From positions 1 to 57,478 of the forward strand of contig CAKTEH010000015.1 in the NCBI GenBank assembly GCA_934546935.1: 57,478 nt of DNA. The letters are read 5' to 3'. The notes below the pieces were generated by a model that saw nothing but the letters and a program-made list of their open reading frames with translations, ran no database searches and was not told where the DNA came from. Made by a program: the position numbers and the translations under genes. Shown piece by piece: positions 17,102 to 25,792 of this stretch. The stretch comes from an uncultured Eubacteriales bacterium. Its GTDB lineage: Bacteria > Bacillota > Clostridia > Oscillospirales > QAMX01. Within the stretch, counting starts at the first letter, position 1. Every line of letters begins with the position of its first letter.

Positions 17102-17809
17102 ATGGCCCTTCTTCATTGTGAAAAGCTCTGCCTGCGCTATGAAAGCACGTTGGTTTTGGAAAACCTCAGTTTTGATGTCTCACGTGGGGATTATCTCTGT
17201 ATTGTAGGAGAAAACGGTTCCGGAAAAAGCACGCTTATTAAAGCGCTCCTGGGGCTGAAAGCGCCGGCGTCCGGGCGCATTGCGTACGGAGACGGATTGC
17301 AGCGTAGGGAAATTGGCTACCTGCCGCAGCAAACCGGTATCCAGCGCGATTTCCCCGCCTGTGTACAGGAAATCGTGTTGTCCGGCTGCCTCAACCGCCC
17401 GGGCCTGCCTTTTTATTCACGTGCAGACCGCCGGCGCGCCGCCGAAGCGATGGAAAAAATGGCGCTTTCAGAACTGGCGCGCAAGTCTTACCGCACGCTT
17501 TCCGGGGGGCAGCAGCAGAGGGTGCTGCTTGCACGTGCATTATGCGCCACACATACGCTGCTGCTGCTTGACGAGCCGGTAACCGGGCTTGACCCGCTTG
17601 CCCAGGAGCAGATGTATGCTATCCTGGAAACATTAAACCAAACCGAAGGCGTAACCATTATCATGGTATCGCACGACGTACGCTGCGCCGCGCGGCACGC
17701 AAGCCATATTCTGCACCTGCATGGAAGCAGCGCATTTTTTGCAACTGCACAGGCCTATCGCGAAAGCGAGACAGGCCGCCGGTTTCTGGGGGAAAACAGC
17801 CATGATTGA
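17102..17809 (+). CDS. Metal-type ABC transporter ATP-binding protein, ZnuC-like (235 aa)
   Basis: This is the cytoplasmic ATPase of a metal-ion importer. It has Walker A GENGSGKST (about 37-45), the Q-loop region YLPQQTGIQRDFP, signature LSGGQQQR, Walker B LLLLDEPVTGLD and switch His in MVSHD. The pattern PQ..IQRDFP is usual for Zn/Mn ATPases. It starts one base after the Fur-type regulator and overlaps the permease by 8 bases, so the three form one operon. Zinc is the likely cargo; manganese or iron cannot be excluded. Confidence 0.9.
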   Translation: MALLHCEKLCLRYESTLVLENLSFDVSRGDYLCIVGENGSGKSTLIKALLGLKAPASGRIAYGDGLQRREIGYLPQQTGIQRDFPACVQEIVLSGCLNRPGLPFYSRADRRRAAEAMEKMALSELARKSYRTLSGGQQQRVLLARALCATHTLLLLDEPVTGLDPLAQEQMYAILETLNQTEGVTIIMVSHDVRCAARHASHILHLHGSSAFFATAQAYRESETGRRFLGENSHD

Positions 17810-18641
17810 ACAGCTTTTCCACGCGGTGCTGAACTATCCGTTTTTGACCCGCGCTTTTATCGTCGGCATCCTTGTAGCGCTGTGTGCGGCGCTTTTGGGC
17901 GTCAACCTTGTACTGAAGAATTATTCGCTCATCGGCGATGGGCTCTCGCACGTTGGCTTCGGTGCCATTGCCATAGCCTCGGCCGCCAATCTTGCGCCGC
18001 TGGCCGTAGCTATACCTGTGGTTGTTGCGGCAGCCTTTGTGCTGCTGCGGCTGCGCGAAAGCGCCGGCGTACGTGGAGACAGCGCCATTGCTTTGATTTC
18101 AACGGCGTCGCTTGCCCTTGGCTGTGTCGTTTCCTCCCGTGCCGGCGCCAATACCGACCTGTCGGGCTACCTGTTCGGCAGCATCCTCTCGCTTTCCCGT
18201 ACCGACCTGTGGCTATCGGTCGCCCTGTGCGGTATTGTGCTTGTGCTATTTGTCTTTTTTTACAATAAACTCTTTGCCGTTACCTTTGACGAAACTTTTG
18301 CCCGTGCCACCGGCACCCATACCGGGCTTTACAATACCCTTCTCGCCGTGCTGACGGCCGTAACGGTCGTGCTGGGCATGCGCCTGATGGGAACGCTGCT
18401 GATTTCAAGCCTGATTATCTTTCCTTCGCTTTCTGCCATGCGCGTCTGCCATAATTTCCGCAGCGTCGTGCTTACCTCCGCGGCAGTCAGCATCCTTTGT
18501 GTGCTTATGGGGCTTTCCGCATCCTACCTTTTCGACCTCCCCGCCGGTGCCAGCGTCGTAATCGTTAATATTGCAGTCTTTGCGCTTGCCTGCGCCGCCG
18601 CATTTTTCACAAAACATCTTGCAGGCATGAAAAAAGCTTGA
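17802..18641 (+). CDS. Metal ABC transporter permease, ZnuB family (279 aa)
   Basis: This is an ABC-3 family integral membrane permease. About eight hydrophobic segments are visible. The family motif GDGLSHVGFGAIA lies near residues 46-58 and MRLMGTLLISSLIIFP near 205. ATG 17802 lies inside the end of the ATPase gene (CATGATTGA), a typical coupled overlap. No metal-binding lipoprotein (ZnuA) gene follows; the next gene is metY from its own promoter, so the binding protein must be elsewhere. Confidence 0.9.
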   Translation: MIEQLFHAVLNYPFLTRAFIVGILVALCAALLGVNLVLKNYSLIGDGLSHVGFGAIAIASAANLAPLAVAIPVVVAAAFVLLRLRESAGVRGDSAIALISTASLALGCVVSSRAGANTDLSGYLFGSILSLSRTDLWLSVALCGIVLVLFVFFYNKLFAVTFDETFARATGTHTGLYNTLLAVLTAVTVVLGMRLMGTLLISSLIIFPSLSAMRVCHNFRSVVLTSAAVSILCVLMGLSASYLFDLPAGASVVIVNIAVFALACAAAFFTKHLAGMKKA

Positions 18642-18666
18642 TTCTCTGCAGGAAAATGCATATAAT
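18638..18666 (+). promoter_or_regulatory. Promoter of metY
   Basis: TTGATT (18638-18643), a 17-base spacer and a perfect TATAAT (18661-18666) overlap the last codons of the permease gene and stand 32 bases before the metY start. Confidence 0.75.
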
Positions 18667-18698
18667 TGCAGATAGAATCAGATAAAGGAGCATAAAGG

Positions 18699-19967
18699 AT
18701 GAATTTGGATACACTGTGCATGCACGCAGGCTATACGCCGGAAAATGGCGAACCCCATGTTCTGCCCATTTACCAGTCTACTACTTATGACTATCATTCC
18801 ACCGACCATATCGGCAAACTCTTCGACCTGACAGCCGATGGCCATATGTATTCGCGGATCTCCAACCCGACCGTCGCCTGTGTCGAGGATAAAATCGCAC
18901 AGCTTGAAGGCGGCGTCGGCGCGCTGTGTACTGTTTCTGGCCAAAGTGCAACCTTTGTTGCACTTTGCAACATTCTTTCGGCGGGCGATCATTTCATCGC
19001 CTGCTCCCAGATCTACGGCGGTACTACTAACCTTCTTTCGGTGACGATGAAACGCTTTGGCATTGAGGTCAGCTTTGTTGACTGCATGGCCTCGGAAGAA
19101 GAACTTTCGAATGCTTTCCGTCCCAATACCAAGGCGGTTTTCGGCGAAACGATTTCCAATCCGTCGATCGACCTGCTGGATATTGAAAAATTCGCCCGCG
19201 TCGCCCACGCCCACGGCGTCCCGCTCATTGTGGACAACACTTTTGCAACCCCTATCCTGTGCCGGCCGATCGGCTTTGGTGCGGACATCGTCATCCACTC
19301 CACAACCAAATATATGGACGGCCATGCAAGCGTTGTCGGCGGCGTAATCGTCGACAGCGGGAATTTTGACTGGCGTGCATCCGGAAAATTCCCCGGCCTG
19401 ACCGAGCCGGACGAAAGCTACCATGGCCTGGTTTACTGCGATGCCTTTGGCCGCGCCGCTTATATCACCAAGGCGCGTGTACAGCTCATCCGCGATCTTG
19501 GAACCTACCCGCCCGCCCTTGCCGCCTGGGTGCTGAACATGAATCTGGAAACGCTGGCGCTGCGCATGGAACGCCATTGCCGCAATGCCGAACGTGTAGC
19601 GGAATATATGGAGGCTTCGCCAAAATTCGAATCTGTCAAGTACCCGACGCTTGCTTCCCATCCGCAGCATGCGCTTGCCGCCAAATACCTGCCGAAAGGC
19701 TGCTCGGGCGTCATTTCCGCCGTTGTCTCTGGTGGGTGCCCCGCCGCAGCCCGTTTTCTGGACAATCTGCAGCTTGCATCCCAGGTTGTCCATGTTGCAG
19801 ACATCCGCACCTGCGTACTCCATCCGGCAAGTTCCACACACCGCCAACTCTCCGATGAAATGCTTACGGCTGCCGGAATTACGCCGGGCCTGATCCGTTT
19901 TTCGGTTGGGTGCGAAAATATTGACGACATCCTAGCCGATATCGAGCAGGCGCTTGTAAAAGTATAA
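18699..19967 (+). CDS. metY: O-acetylhomoserine sulfhydrylase-type PLP enzyme (422 aa)
   Basis: This Cys/Met-metabolism PLP enzyme probably joins O-acetylhomoserine with sulfide (or methanethiol) to make homocysteine or methionine. Seen: YSRISNPTVACVEDKIAQLEGG, the PLP aspartate region LIVDNTFATP, the Schiff-base lysine in HSTTKYMDGH (about residue 208), and SSTHRQLSDEEM-like C-terminal sequence ending in LIRFSVGCENIDDI. The length matches MetY and methionine gamma-lyase, which cannot be fully separated by sequence reading. AAAGGAG and AAAGG lie upstream of the ATG. It is a single-gene unit with its own promoter and terminator. Confidence 0.88.
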   Translation: MNLDTLCMHAGYTPENGEPHVLPIYQSTTYDYHSTDHIGKLFDLTADGHMYSRISNPTVACVEDKIAQLEGGVGALCTVSGQSATFVALCNILSAGDHFIACSQIYGGTTNLLSVTMKRFGIEVSFVDCMASEEELSNAFRPNTKAVFGETISNPSIDLLDIEKFARVAHAHGVPLIVDNTFATPILCRPIGFGADIVIHSTTKYMDGHASVVGGVIVDSGNFDWRASGKFPGLTEPDESYHGLVYCDAFGRAAYITKARVQLIRDLGTYPPALAAWVLNMNLETLALRMERHCRNAERVAEYMEASPKFESVKYPTLASHPQHALAAKYLPKGCSGVISAVVSGGCPAAARFLDNLQLASQVVHVADIRTCVLHPASSTHRQLSDEMLTAAGITPGLIRFSVGCENIDDILADIEQALVKV

Positions 19968-19981
19968 AAAGATAGCCGATC

Positions 19982-20014
19982 ACCCCCGCCAGGAGGGCCT
20001 GGCGGGGGTTTTAT
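19982..20014 (+). terminator. Terminator after metY
   Basis: The stem ACCCCCGCCAGG / CCTGGCGGGGGT with a short loop is followed by TTTTATC, 15 bases after the metY stop. Confidence 0.85.
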
Positions 20015-20333
20015 CTGAACAGCCGCAGCGCCGGCTGTGCGGCTGGGATTTTCCACCGGCTCGAACCCTCAATCTCAACATATGCCAGCGCCGCGATTTC
20101 GTTCCTTTCTGTAAACTGGGTATCCAGGCCCGCAGACCCCCGTCTTGATGGGCTTCCTGCAAAAAAACGGGCTTCCCATCCGCAAAAACATCCCCATCCG
20201 CCCGGAAATAAAATCTTTGCACCCTTTTTCCGCAAAGGCTGCGCACACGGCAGCCATATCAGGCAAAAGGCTTCTTCACCCCCTTCCCGCAAAAATACCG
20301 CCGTTTTTCCAAGCCAAAGCCTGAAAAAACGCT
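20015..20333. other. Intergenic region without a convincing gene
   Basis: About 320 bases lie between two convergent units. Several short minus-strand frames exist (for example ending near 20011 and 20075), but they lack ribosome binding sites and show Cys/Trp/Arg-rich, non-protein-like composition. I see nothing supportable. Confidence 0.5.
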
Positions 20334-20374
20334 AAAAAAACCGGGACAGGCGGCATAAAGCAACCTGCCCCGGA
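20334..20374 (-). terminator. Terminator of the 2-hydroxyacid dehydrogenase gene
   Basis: The stem CCGGGACAGG / CCTGCCCCGG (one mismatch) is followed on the minus strand by seven T residues, 16 bases after the stop at 20390. Confidence 0.8.
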
Positions 20375-20389
20375 AAACAACACTTATAT

Positions 20390-21337
20390 TTATAGGATCA
20401 CATTAATCTGCTTCCCGGCAAAGAAGCTGTCAAGCGAGTGGAACACGATTTCCGCACGGGCTTCCATCGACTCATCGGAAGCAAACGCAATATGCGGCGT
20501 AACGATCGTATTGCGGCTGTGCAGCAATGGATGTGTAAGCGGCAGCGGCGGCTCTACCTCATAAACATCGACGCCGGCGCCCTCGATCGCGCCTGCATTC
20601 AGCGCGTCTGCCAGCGCCTGCGCATCGACAATCGGGCCGCGCGCACAGTTGATCAGCAACGCACGCTTTTTCATCAGCGCAATGCGCTCCCGGCTAATCA
20701 AGCCGCGGGTGGAATCCATCAGCGGGCAATGCACCGTGACGATATCGGCCTGTGCCATCAGCTCGTCAAGCTCCATATATTCAATATATTCCACTGTATG
20801 CGCGGCAGAGTTTGGCTCATAACCAATGATTTTGCAGCCAAACGCATGGCATAGCCCGGCGACCTGCTTGCCGATCGCACCAACACCGACGATACCGACG
20901 GTTTTGCCGCGCAGCTCACGCCCGACCAGCCCGTCCTTCGTCTTCCCCTCGCGGCAGCGAGCTTCCACCTGCGGCACATTGCGCAGAAGCGCCAGCATCA
21001 TACACAGCGCCACTTCGGCCACAGCTTCATTGGAATACCCAGCGGCATTGGAAACCTTGACGCCGCATTCCTTTGCCGCTTCAAGGTCAACATGATCCAC
21101 ACCTGTAAAAGCGACGTCGATGAATTTCAGGTTCTTACAGGCGCGGATAACCTCGCCCGGCAGCGGCATATTGGCAATCATAATAACATCGGCGTCCTGG
21201 GCACGCTCAATCATAACGGCGGGATCGGTATTTTTTTCATAAGCTGCAAACTTATGGCCGGCAGCTTCCAACCGGGCAGCATAGCTTGCAAGCAGCTCGT
21301 TAGAGATCGCGAGCGATTCAAGCAGGACAATATTCAT
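20390..21337 (-). CDS. D-isomer specific 2-hydroxyacid dehydrogenase (315 aa)
   Basis: This is a cytoplasmic NAD(P)-dependent reductase of 2-oxoacids to D-2-hydroxyacids (phosphoglycerate, glyoxylate/hydroxypyruvate or D-lactate dehydrogenase family). The Rossmann motif GIVGVGAIGKQVA (about 148-160) and the catalytic triad Arg in NCARGPIVDA, Glu in VYEVEPP and His in TPHIAFAS are all present. It is divergent from an IclR regulator and lrgAB, with shared control sequence between, suggesting joint handling of a small oxo- or hydroxy-acid. The exact substrate is not readable from sequence. Confidence 0.9.
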   Translation of the reverse strand: MNIVLLESLAISNELLASYAARLEAAGHKFAAYEKNTDPAVMIERAQDADVIMIANMPLPGEVIRACKNLKFIDVAFTGVDHVDLEAAKECGVKVSNAAGYSNEAVAEVALCMMLALLRNVPQVEARCREGKTKDGLVGRELRGKTVGIVGVGAIGKQVAGLCHAFGCKIIGYEPNSAAHTVEYIEYMELDELMAQADIVTVHCPLMDSTRGLISRERIALMKKRALLINCARGPIVDAQALADALNAGAIEGAGVDVYEVEPPLPLTHPLLHSRNTIVTPHIAFASDESMEARAEIVFHSLDSFFAGKQINVIL

Positions 21338-21474
21338 AAAAAAACCTCCATTTCATTTTGCAGATTTTCTGCACGCGGGCGCATTGCATTTGCAGATACG
21401 GCAGCGCCGGAAGCTCCAGGAGAAGAAAAAACCGGCTTTCCCGCGACAAAGTCATCCAAAAACGTTATAATTCT

Positions 21475-21573
21475 ATTATAGCAGGTCTTAAAGAGATTGC
21501 AAGAAAATTCGCGAAAACAAAATAAGATTTTATAAATCAAAATCTTGCGTATTTTATCATCCTGTGTTAGAAT
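21475..21573. promoter_or_regulatory. Divergent promoters and IclR-type operator
   Basis: Minus strand: TTGCAA (21497-21502), 16 bases, TATAAT (21475-21480) for the dehydrogenase. Plus strand: TTGCGT (21545-21550), 17 bases, TAGAAT (21568-21573) for the IclR operon. Between them a perfect dyad, AAGATTTT (21524-21531) and AAAATCTT (21539-21546), overlaps the plus-strand -35 by two bases. This is a strong operator candidate for the adjacent IclR protein. Confidence 0.65.
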
Positions 21574-21641
21574 ATACAGCATAATCCGAATTTGAATTCA
21601 TACGCGGTCGGGCGCCCGCGTTTTTTACAGGAGGTGGGGAA

Positions 21642-22439
21642 ATGCCCGATACAAAAAAAACAACCAAGCCCAATCAATCGGGGGAAAAGCTTCTGAAAAT
21701 TATGGAATTCATCGCAGACCAGGGCGCGCCAGTACGCGTGCTGGACATCGCCAAAGGGATGAATACCAGTTCAAGCACAATCCTGCGTTTTCTCCGGACG
21801 CTGGAAGACTGCGGCTATGTTGGACAGGATCCTGCAACGCTGCGGTATTATCTGACCTTTAAAATCTGCGGCATTTCCAACAAAGTCATTTCTTCAACGG
21901 ACATCCGCGATATCTGCCATCCGTTCCTGCGCGATCTTGCCCGGATGATGGGTGAGTCCGTATGCCTCGCCACAGAAGATAACCTTTCTGTTGCGTATGT
22001 CGACGTCGTTGAAGGGCGCCACTCGATTATCCGCAATATGCAGCGCATCGGTTCGGCCGCACCCATGCATTGCACCGGCATCGGCAAAATCCTGCTGACG
22101 GAAGCGGATGAAGAAAAGCTCGACCGCCTGATCAGAGAACGCGGGCTGGAGCAGTTTACAGAAAATACGATTACCACGCGGGAAGACCTGCTGCAGGAGC
22201 TTTCCCAGGTACGCGCGCGCGGATGGGCCTATGATAACGAAGAATGCGAAATCGGCGCGCGCTGTATTGCCTTCCCGATCCGCAATTTCTCCGGAAAAAT
22301 TGTCGCAGGCTTCAGCGTGACCGGCCTGACGGCGCGCATGTCGGATTCTTTTTTGAACCCGCGGCTGGAGATGCTCCAGCACACAGCCGATGCAATTTCC
22401 AAGGAGCTGGGCTACGAGGCCGTACCGCAGGAAGGATAA
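21642..22439 (+). CDS. IclR-family transcriptional regulator (265 aa)
   Basis: This is a small-acid-responsive regulator. The N-terminal winged helix (about 12-75; VRVLDIAKGMNTSSSTILRFLRTLE) is followed by the IclR effector domain (about 85-255) with AAPMHCTGIGKILL and the closing CIAFPIRNFSGKIVAGFSVTG. GGAGGTGGGG precedes the ATG. It leads an operon with lrgA and lrgB and is divergent from a 2-hydroxyacid dehydrogenase, so it probably controls both units through the dyad at 21524-21546. Family members bind pyruvate, glyoxylate and related acids. Confidence 0.9.
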   Translation: MPDTKKTTKPNQSGEKLLKIMEFIADQGAPVRVLDIAKGMNTSSSTILRFLRTLEDCGYVGQDPATLRYYLTFKICGISNKVISSTDIRDICHPFLRDLARMMGESVCLATEDNLSVAYVDVVEGRHSIIRNMQRIGSAAPMHCTGIGKILLTEADEEKLDRLIRERGLEQFTENTITTREDLLQELSQVRARGWAYDNEECEIGARCIAFPIRNFSGKIVAGFSVTGLTARMSDSFLNPRLEMLQHTADAISKELGYEAVPQEG

Positions 22440-22460
22440 TCCCGATATGGAAAAGATTGT

Positions 22461-22853
22461 ATGAAATATATCTATCAGTTCGGCATAATCCTTGCCGTAT
22501 CCTTCGTTGGGGAGATCCTGAACGCACTGATCCCGCTGCCGGTCCCCGCAAGCATCTACGGGCTCGTGCTGATGTTCCTGTTGCTAGAATCCCGGCTTGT
22601 CCATTTTGAAAAAGTCAGGGAATGCAGCCTGTTTTTGAAGAACAGCCTTGTCGTAACCCTGATTCCTTCCGCCGTTGGCGTAATGGCGGCCTGGGATGTG
22701 CTTGGGCCGATCCTGTTGCCTGCACTCTTAATCATCGTGTCTACCAACATCCTCGTCTTTGCCGCAGCCGGGCATACAGCGCAGGCCATCGTCCGGCTCC
22801 GCCGGCGCAGGGAAGGCTGCGCCGCAAAAGGAAAAGGAGGCCCATGCGCATGA
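22461..22853 (+). CDS. lrgA: LrgA/CidA-family membrane protein (130 aa)
   Basis: This is a small, about four-helix membrane protein with the family signature LIPLPVPASIYGLVLMFLLL (about 23-42). LrgA works with LrgB. The pair was first described as holin-like murein hydrolase regulators and later as a pyruvate or small organic acid channel (PftAB in Bacillus subtilis). It starts 21 bases after the IclR gene and overlaps lrgB by 4 bases. Its context beside a 2-hydroxyacid dehydrogenase favours the transport role. Confidence 0.9.
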   Translation: MKYIYQFGIILAVSFVGEILNALIPLPVPASIYGLVLMFLLLESRLVHFEKVRECSLFLKNSLVVTLIPSAVGVMAAWDVLGPILLPALLIIVSTNILVFAAAGHTAQAIVRLRRRREGCAAKGKGGPCA

Positions 22854-23542
22854 CCGCTTTCCTGGAATTTTCCACCTATTTCGGCTTTTTTCTCAGCATT
22901 GCCGCGTTTCTGTTCGGAGACTGGCTCAGCCGGAAAATACGCCATCCGCTTTGCAATTCCATGCTTATTGCGGTAGTTCTGATTATTGCGCTGCTCAAGA
23001 TTTTCCGCATTGATTACCAAACCTATAATGCCGGAGCACAATATTTAAGCTTCTTCATCACGCCTGCGGTCGTCTGCCTGGCGATCCCAGTTTACCAGCA
23101 GTTTTCCATCCTGCGCAAAAACGCCGCCGCGATCCTGGCCGGCGTCTGCGCAGGGATGCTTGCCTGCTTTACAACCGTACTTGCGCTTGCAGCGCTGTTC
23201 CGTCTTGGACATGCGGAATACGTGACATTCCTGCCCAAATCCGTTACCACCGCCATCGGCATCGCAATTTCCGAGGAAATGGGCGGATATGCCTCCATCA
23301 CCGCTGCGGTAATTGCGATTACCGGGCTTTTGGGGAACCTGCTTGCCGTTCCACTGTGCCGGCTACTGCGCATCCGGGAGCCTCTGGCAAAAGGGTTGGC
23401 CATTGGGACCTCTGCTCACGCCATTGGCGCAGCTAAAGCGCTGGAGCTGGGGGAAGTGGAAAGTGCTGTCTGTAACGTTGCCATCGTTGTGGCAGGGCTT
23501 GCCGCCGTCATCGGCGTACCATTGTTCGCGGCATTGTATTAA
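22850..23542 (+). CDS. lrgB: LrgB/CidB-family membrane protein (230 aa)
   Basis: This is a polytopic membrane partner of LrgA. The family hallmarks FLPKSVTTAIGIAISEEMGG (about 125-144) and GTSAHAIGAAKALELGE (about 185-201) are clear, and the length is usual. ATG 22850 is preferred over ATG 22844 because it lies 9 bases after AGGAGG and forms the ATGA overlap with lrgA. It probably exports or imports a small 2-oxo or hydroxy acid together with LrgA (inference). Confidence 0.92.
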   Translation: MTAFLEFSTYFGFFLSIAAFLFGDWLSRKIRHPLCNSMLIAVVLIIALLKIFRIDYQTYNAGAQYLSFFITPAVVCLAIPVYQQFSILRKNAAAILAGVCAGMLACFTTVLALAALFRLGHAEYVTFLPKSVTTAIGIAISEEMGGYASITAAVIAITGLLGNLLAVPLCRLLRIREPLAKGLAIGTSAHAIGAAKALELGEVESAVCNVAIVVAGLAAVIGVPLFAALY

Positions 23543-23637
23543 TCAAAATAAAAACGCTGTCCGCCGTACTCAGACCTGTACGCCGGATTTTTCATAGGAT
23601 TCGTGCATGTGCATGCGGCATTACGCGCGACCCAAAT

Positions 23638-23680
23638 GAAAAAGTGCCCCGCAGACAGTGTCTGCGGGGCACTTTTATTT
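23638..23680. terminator. Bidirectional terminator between lrgB and the response regulator gene
   Basis: A 17-bp perfect stem (AAAAGTGCCCCGCAGAC and complement) with a 3-base loop is flanked by T residues on both strands, between convergent genes. Confidence 0.88.
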
Positions 23681-24397
23681 ATCCCCAATCTCCGGTTTGT
23701 GCTCCGCCATACGGTAACCAACACCAATCTCCGTAAAAATATAGCGCGGCTCGTTGGGTACCGGCTCAATCTTCCGGCGAATATTGGCCATGTTGACGCG
23801 CAGGATCTTATTGTCACTGCCCAGCGCAGGGCCCCACAGCTCCTGCATAATAAATTTATACGTCAGCACCCGTCCGGCATGCTTGCCTAACAGCGCGACA
23901 ATGCGGAACTCGTTGGGCGTGAGCATCACATCGCGCCCGGACTCAAATACACGGTGCTTTTTGTAATCAATAACAAGGTTTCCAGTACGGTATTCCCCGC
24001 TCAGCGCTAAAGCGCTGTCGGCAGACGTGCGTGCATGGCGCAGCGCTGTACGGATGCGTGCCATCAGCTCAATGGTGCCGAAAGGCTTGGTAATATAGTC
24101 GTCCGCACCCAGATCCAGAACCCGGGCCTTTTCCGTCTCCTGCTCCCGTGCGGAAATGACAATAATCGGCATGCCCGACCAGGCGCGTACAGCGCTGATC
24201 ACTTTGGCACCATCCATGTCCGGAAGCCCAAGATCCAACAGGATCAGATCCGGGCAATGCGAGCTTGCCAACGCAAGCGCCGCCGCGCCCGTTTTCGCCG
24301 CAAGCACATCGTAATTGTTCGCACTGAGCGTAGCTTTGATAAACTTGACGATCCCCGGATCGTCCTCAATCAGCAGTACCTTTTCTTTGACATCCAT
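23675..24397 (-). CDS. KdpE-like response regulator (240 aa)
   Basis: This is an OmpR/PhoB-class DNA-binding response regulator. The receiver domain (about 6-118) has the acidic pair EDD, the phospho-acceptor Asp in LILLDLGLPDMDG and Lys in ITKPFG. The C-terminal winged helix (about 135-228) contains LTPNEFRIVALLGKHAG and RRKIEP...IGVGYRM. It most resembles KdpE. The start at 24397 follows the kinase stop by 5 bases, with GGAG inside the kinase's last codons as ribosome binding site. No kdpFABC potassium pump is in the window. Confidence 0.88.
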   Translation of the reverse strand: MDVKEKVLLIEDDPGIVKFIKATLSANNYDVLAAKTGAAALALASSHCPDLILLDLGLPDMDGAKVISAVRAWSGMPIIVISAREQETEKARVLDLGADDYITKPFGTIELMARIRTALRHARTSADSALALSGEYRTGNLVIDYKKHRVFESGRDVMLTPNEFRIVALLGKHAGRVLTYKFIMQELWGPALGSDNKILRVNMANIRRKIEPVPNEPRYIFTEIGVGYRMAEHKPEIGDK

Positions 24398-24402
24398 ATT
24401 AT

Positions 24403-25455
24403 TTATTGCTCCATATCCAACGGCAGGCCGAATTCCACAGCCGCACCGCAATTCTCCAGATTATACGCCTTGATATATCCGCCATGCGTGGAAACAATGG
24501 CCTTGCATACCGTCAGCCCCGTACCGGTATTGCGCGCGCCGGCCTGGTCGGGCCTGCACAGATGGGTATCATAGGCGCCGAACGGATCCGGGAGCATCGC
24601 TTCCGGAAAACCAACGCCGTCGTCGCAGACATGAAAAACGATCTGTCCGCCCTCGGCGCCATAGCGCACAAAAATGTTCTTCGTATGCTCCCCATGCCGG
24701 ACTGAATTTTCAAACAGGTTAAGAAACACTTGTTCAAGAAGCGTCGCGTCGGTGGGAACCAACAGGATCTCCTCCGGCGGCTCAATATGTACGTTGATTT
24801 CCGGATACAGGTTTTTAAATTTGACGACTGCGCTGCCAAGCACCTCTTCAGCCACCTCGTCTACCTTGCGGATCCCGGCAGCCGCATCGTTGAAGCGGGT
24901 AATGGAGAGGATGTTTTCCGTCATGCGGATCAGCCACTGTGCATCCGATTGAATCTCGGCAAGCAGTTCGGCCCGCGCTTCATCCCCAAGCCTGCCGTCT
25001 GCAAGTGCCGAGCTTGCTCCAAGGATCGAAGTCAGCGGCGTGCGGATATCATGGGAAACAGACTTAAGCAGGTCCGCGCGTAGCCGGTGCTTTTCCGCCT
25101 GCGCACGCAGCGCCTCCTGATTTTTTATCTGCGTGGTCAGCGTACTGATCAGCACGGAAACAGCCAACATGATTATAAAGGTAAGCGGATAACCGGAAAT
25201 CGTGAAATTAAACGTATGGAACGGATAAGTGAAAAAATAATTCACGCACAGCACGCCTGCAAGCGCGGATACAACGCCATATGCGTATCCCTGCGTAAAA
25301 CGCGAAATCAAAGCGACGGCAAGCGTAAAGGCAACGGAAGCAAAAGGGTTATTGTCGTCGACAATGCGGGCAAGCAGGGCGCACAAAAGCGTCATCCCCA
25401 GCAATATGCCGGCGCTGATCAGGACGTTTTTCAGAATACTGCGCACATTTTTCAT
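24403..25455 (-). CDS. Short KdpD-like sensor histidine kinase (350 aa)
   Basis: This is a membrane sensor kinase. Four membrane helices (about 10-110, DUF4118-like, including the NYFFTYPFHTF pattern) precede the dimerisation/phospho-acceptor domain with SVSHDIRTPL (His near 134) and an HATPase domain with NLFENSVRHG, DDGVGFP and GTGLTVCKAI. It matches only the C-terminal part of KdpD: the N-terminal KdpD domain and the universal-stress domain (about 400 residues together in E. coli) are absent. It pairs with the response regulator directly downstream. The signal may therefore differ from potassium or turgor. Confidence 0.87.
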   Translation of the reverse strand: MKNVRSILKNVLISAGILLGMTLLCALLARIVDDNNPFASVAFTLAVALISRFTQGYAYGVVSALAGVLCVNYFFTYPFHTFNFTISGYPLTFIIMLAVSVLISTLTTQIKNQEALRAQAEKHRLRADLLKSVSHDIRTPLTSILGASSALADGRLGDEARAELLAEIQSDAQWLIRMTENILSITRFNDAAAGIRKVDEVAEEVLGSAVVKFKNLYPEINVHIEPPEEILLVPTDATLLEQVFLNLFENSVRHGEHTKNIFVRYGAEGGQIVFHVCDDGVGFPEAMLPDPFGAYDTHLCRPDQAGARNTGTGLTVCKAIVSTHGGYIKAYNLENCGAAVEFGLPLDMEQ

Positions 25456-25510
25456 ACCTCGCCTGCCCGTTCCGCCTGCCGGAAGGCAGGCAATTTTTAC
25501 ATTCTTTTTT

Positions 25511-25519
25511 ATTATACCA
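25511..25519 (-). promoter_or_regulatory. Extended -10 promoter of the two-component operon
   Basis: On the minus strand TGGTATAAT is an extended -10 element, about 55 bases upstream of the kinase start. No good -35 is visible, which is usual for this class. Confidence 0.5.
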
Positions 25520-25792
25520 TGTCCTTTGCCAAGATTGCGCTAAAACTTGGCGGAAAAGGCAAAAGACACGCCGGACTTTCTTTCGTCCTTCCCCATTTCC
25601 TCCTTCTCCCTGGATAAGTTTATGGAAGCCCTTCCAGGAAATGGCTTTTAATATATACATAGTAATCCATATGTGCTATAATCCCACACGTATCAGGATG
25701 GAACATCAAGTTTTTGCGGATGTATCCCCCTCCCCGTAAAAAATTGGATGTTTGGAGGGATATGCATCCAAAAAAGTGAAAGGAGATATGAT

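Noticed and set aside
20011..20292. Short minus-strand frames after metY
   Set aside because: Trp/Cys/Arg-rich translation, no ribosome binding site, overlap with a terminator.
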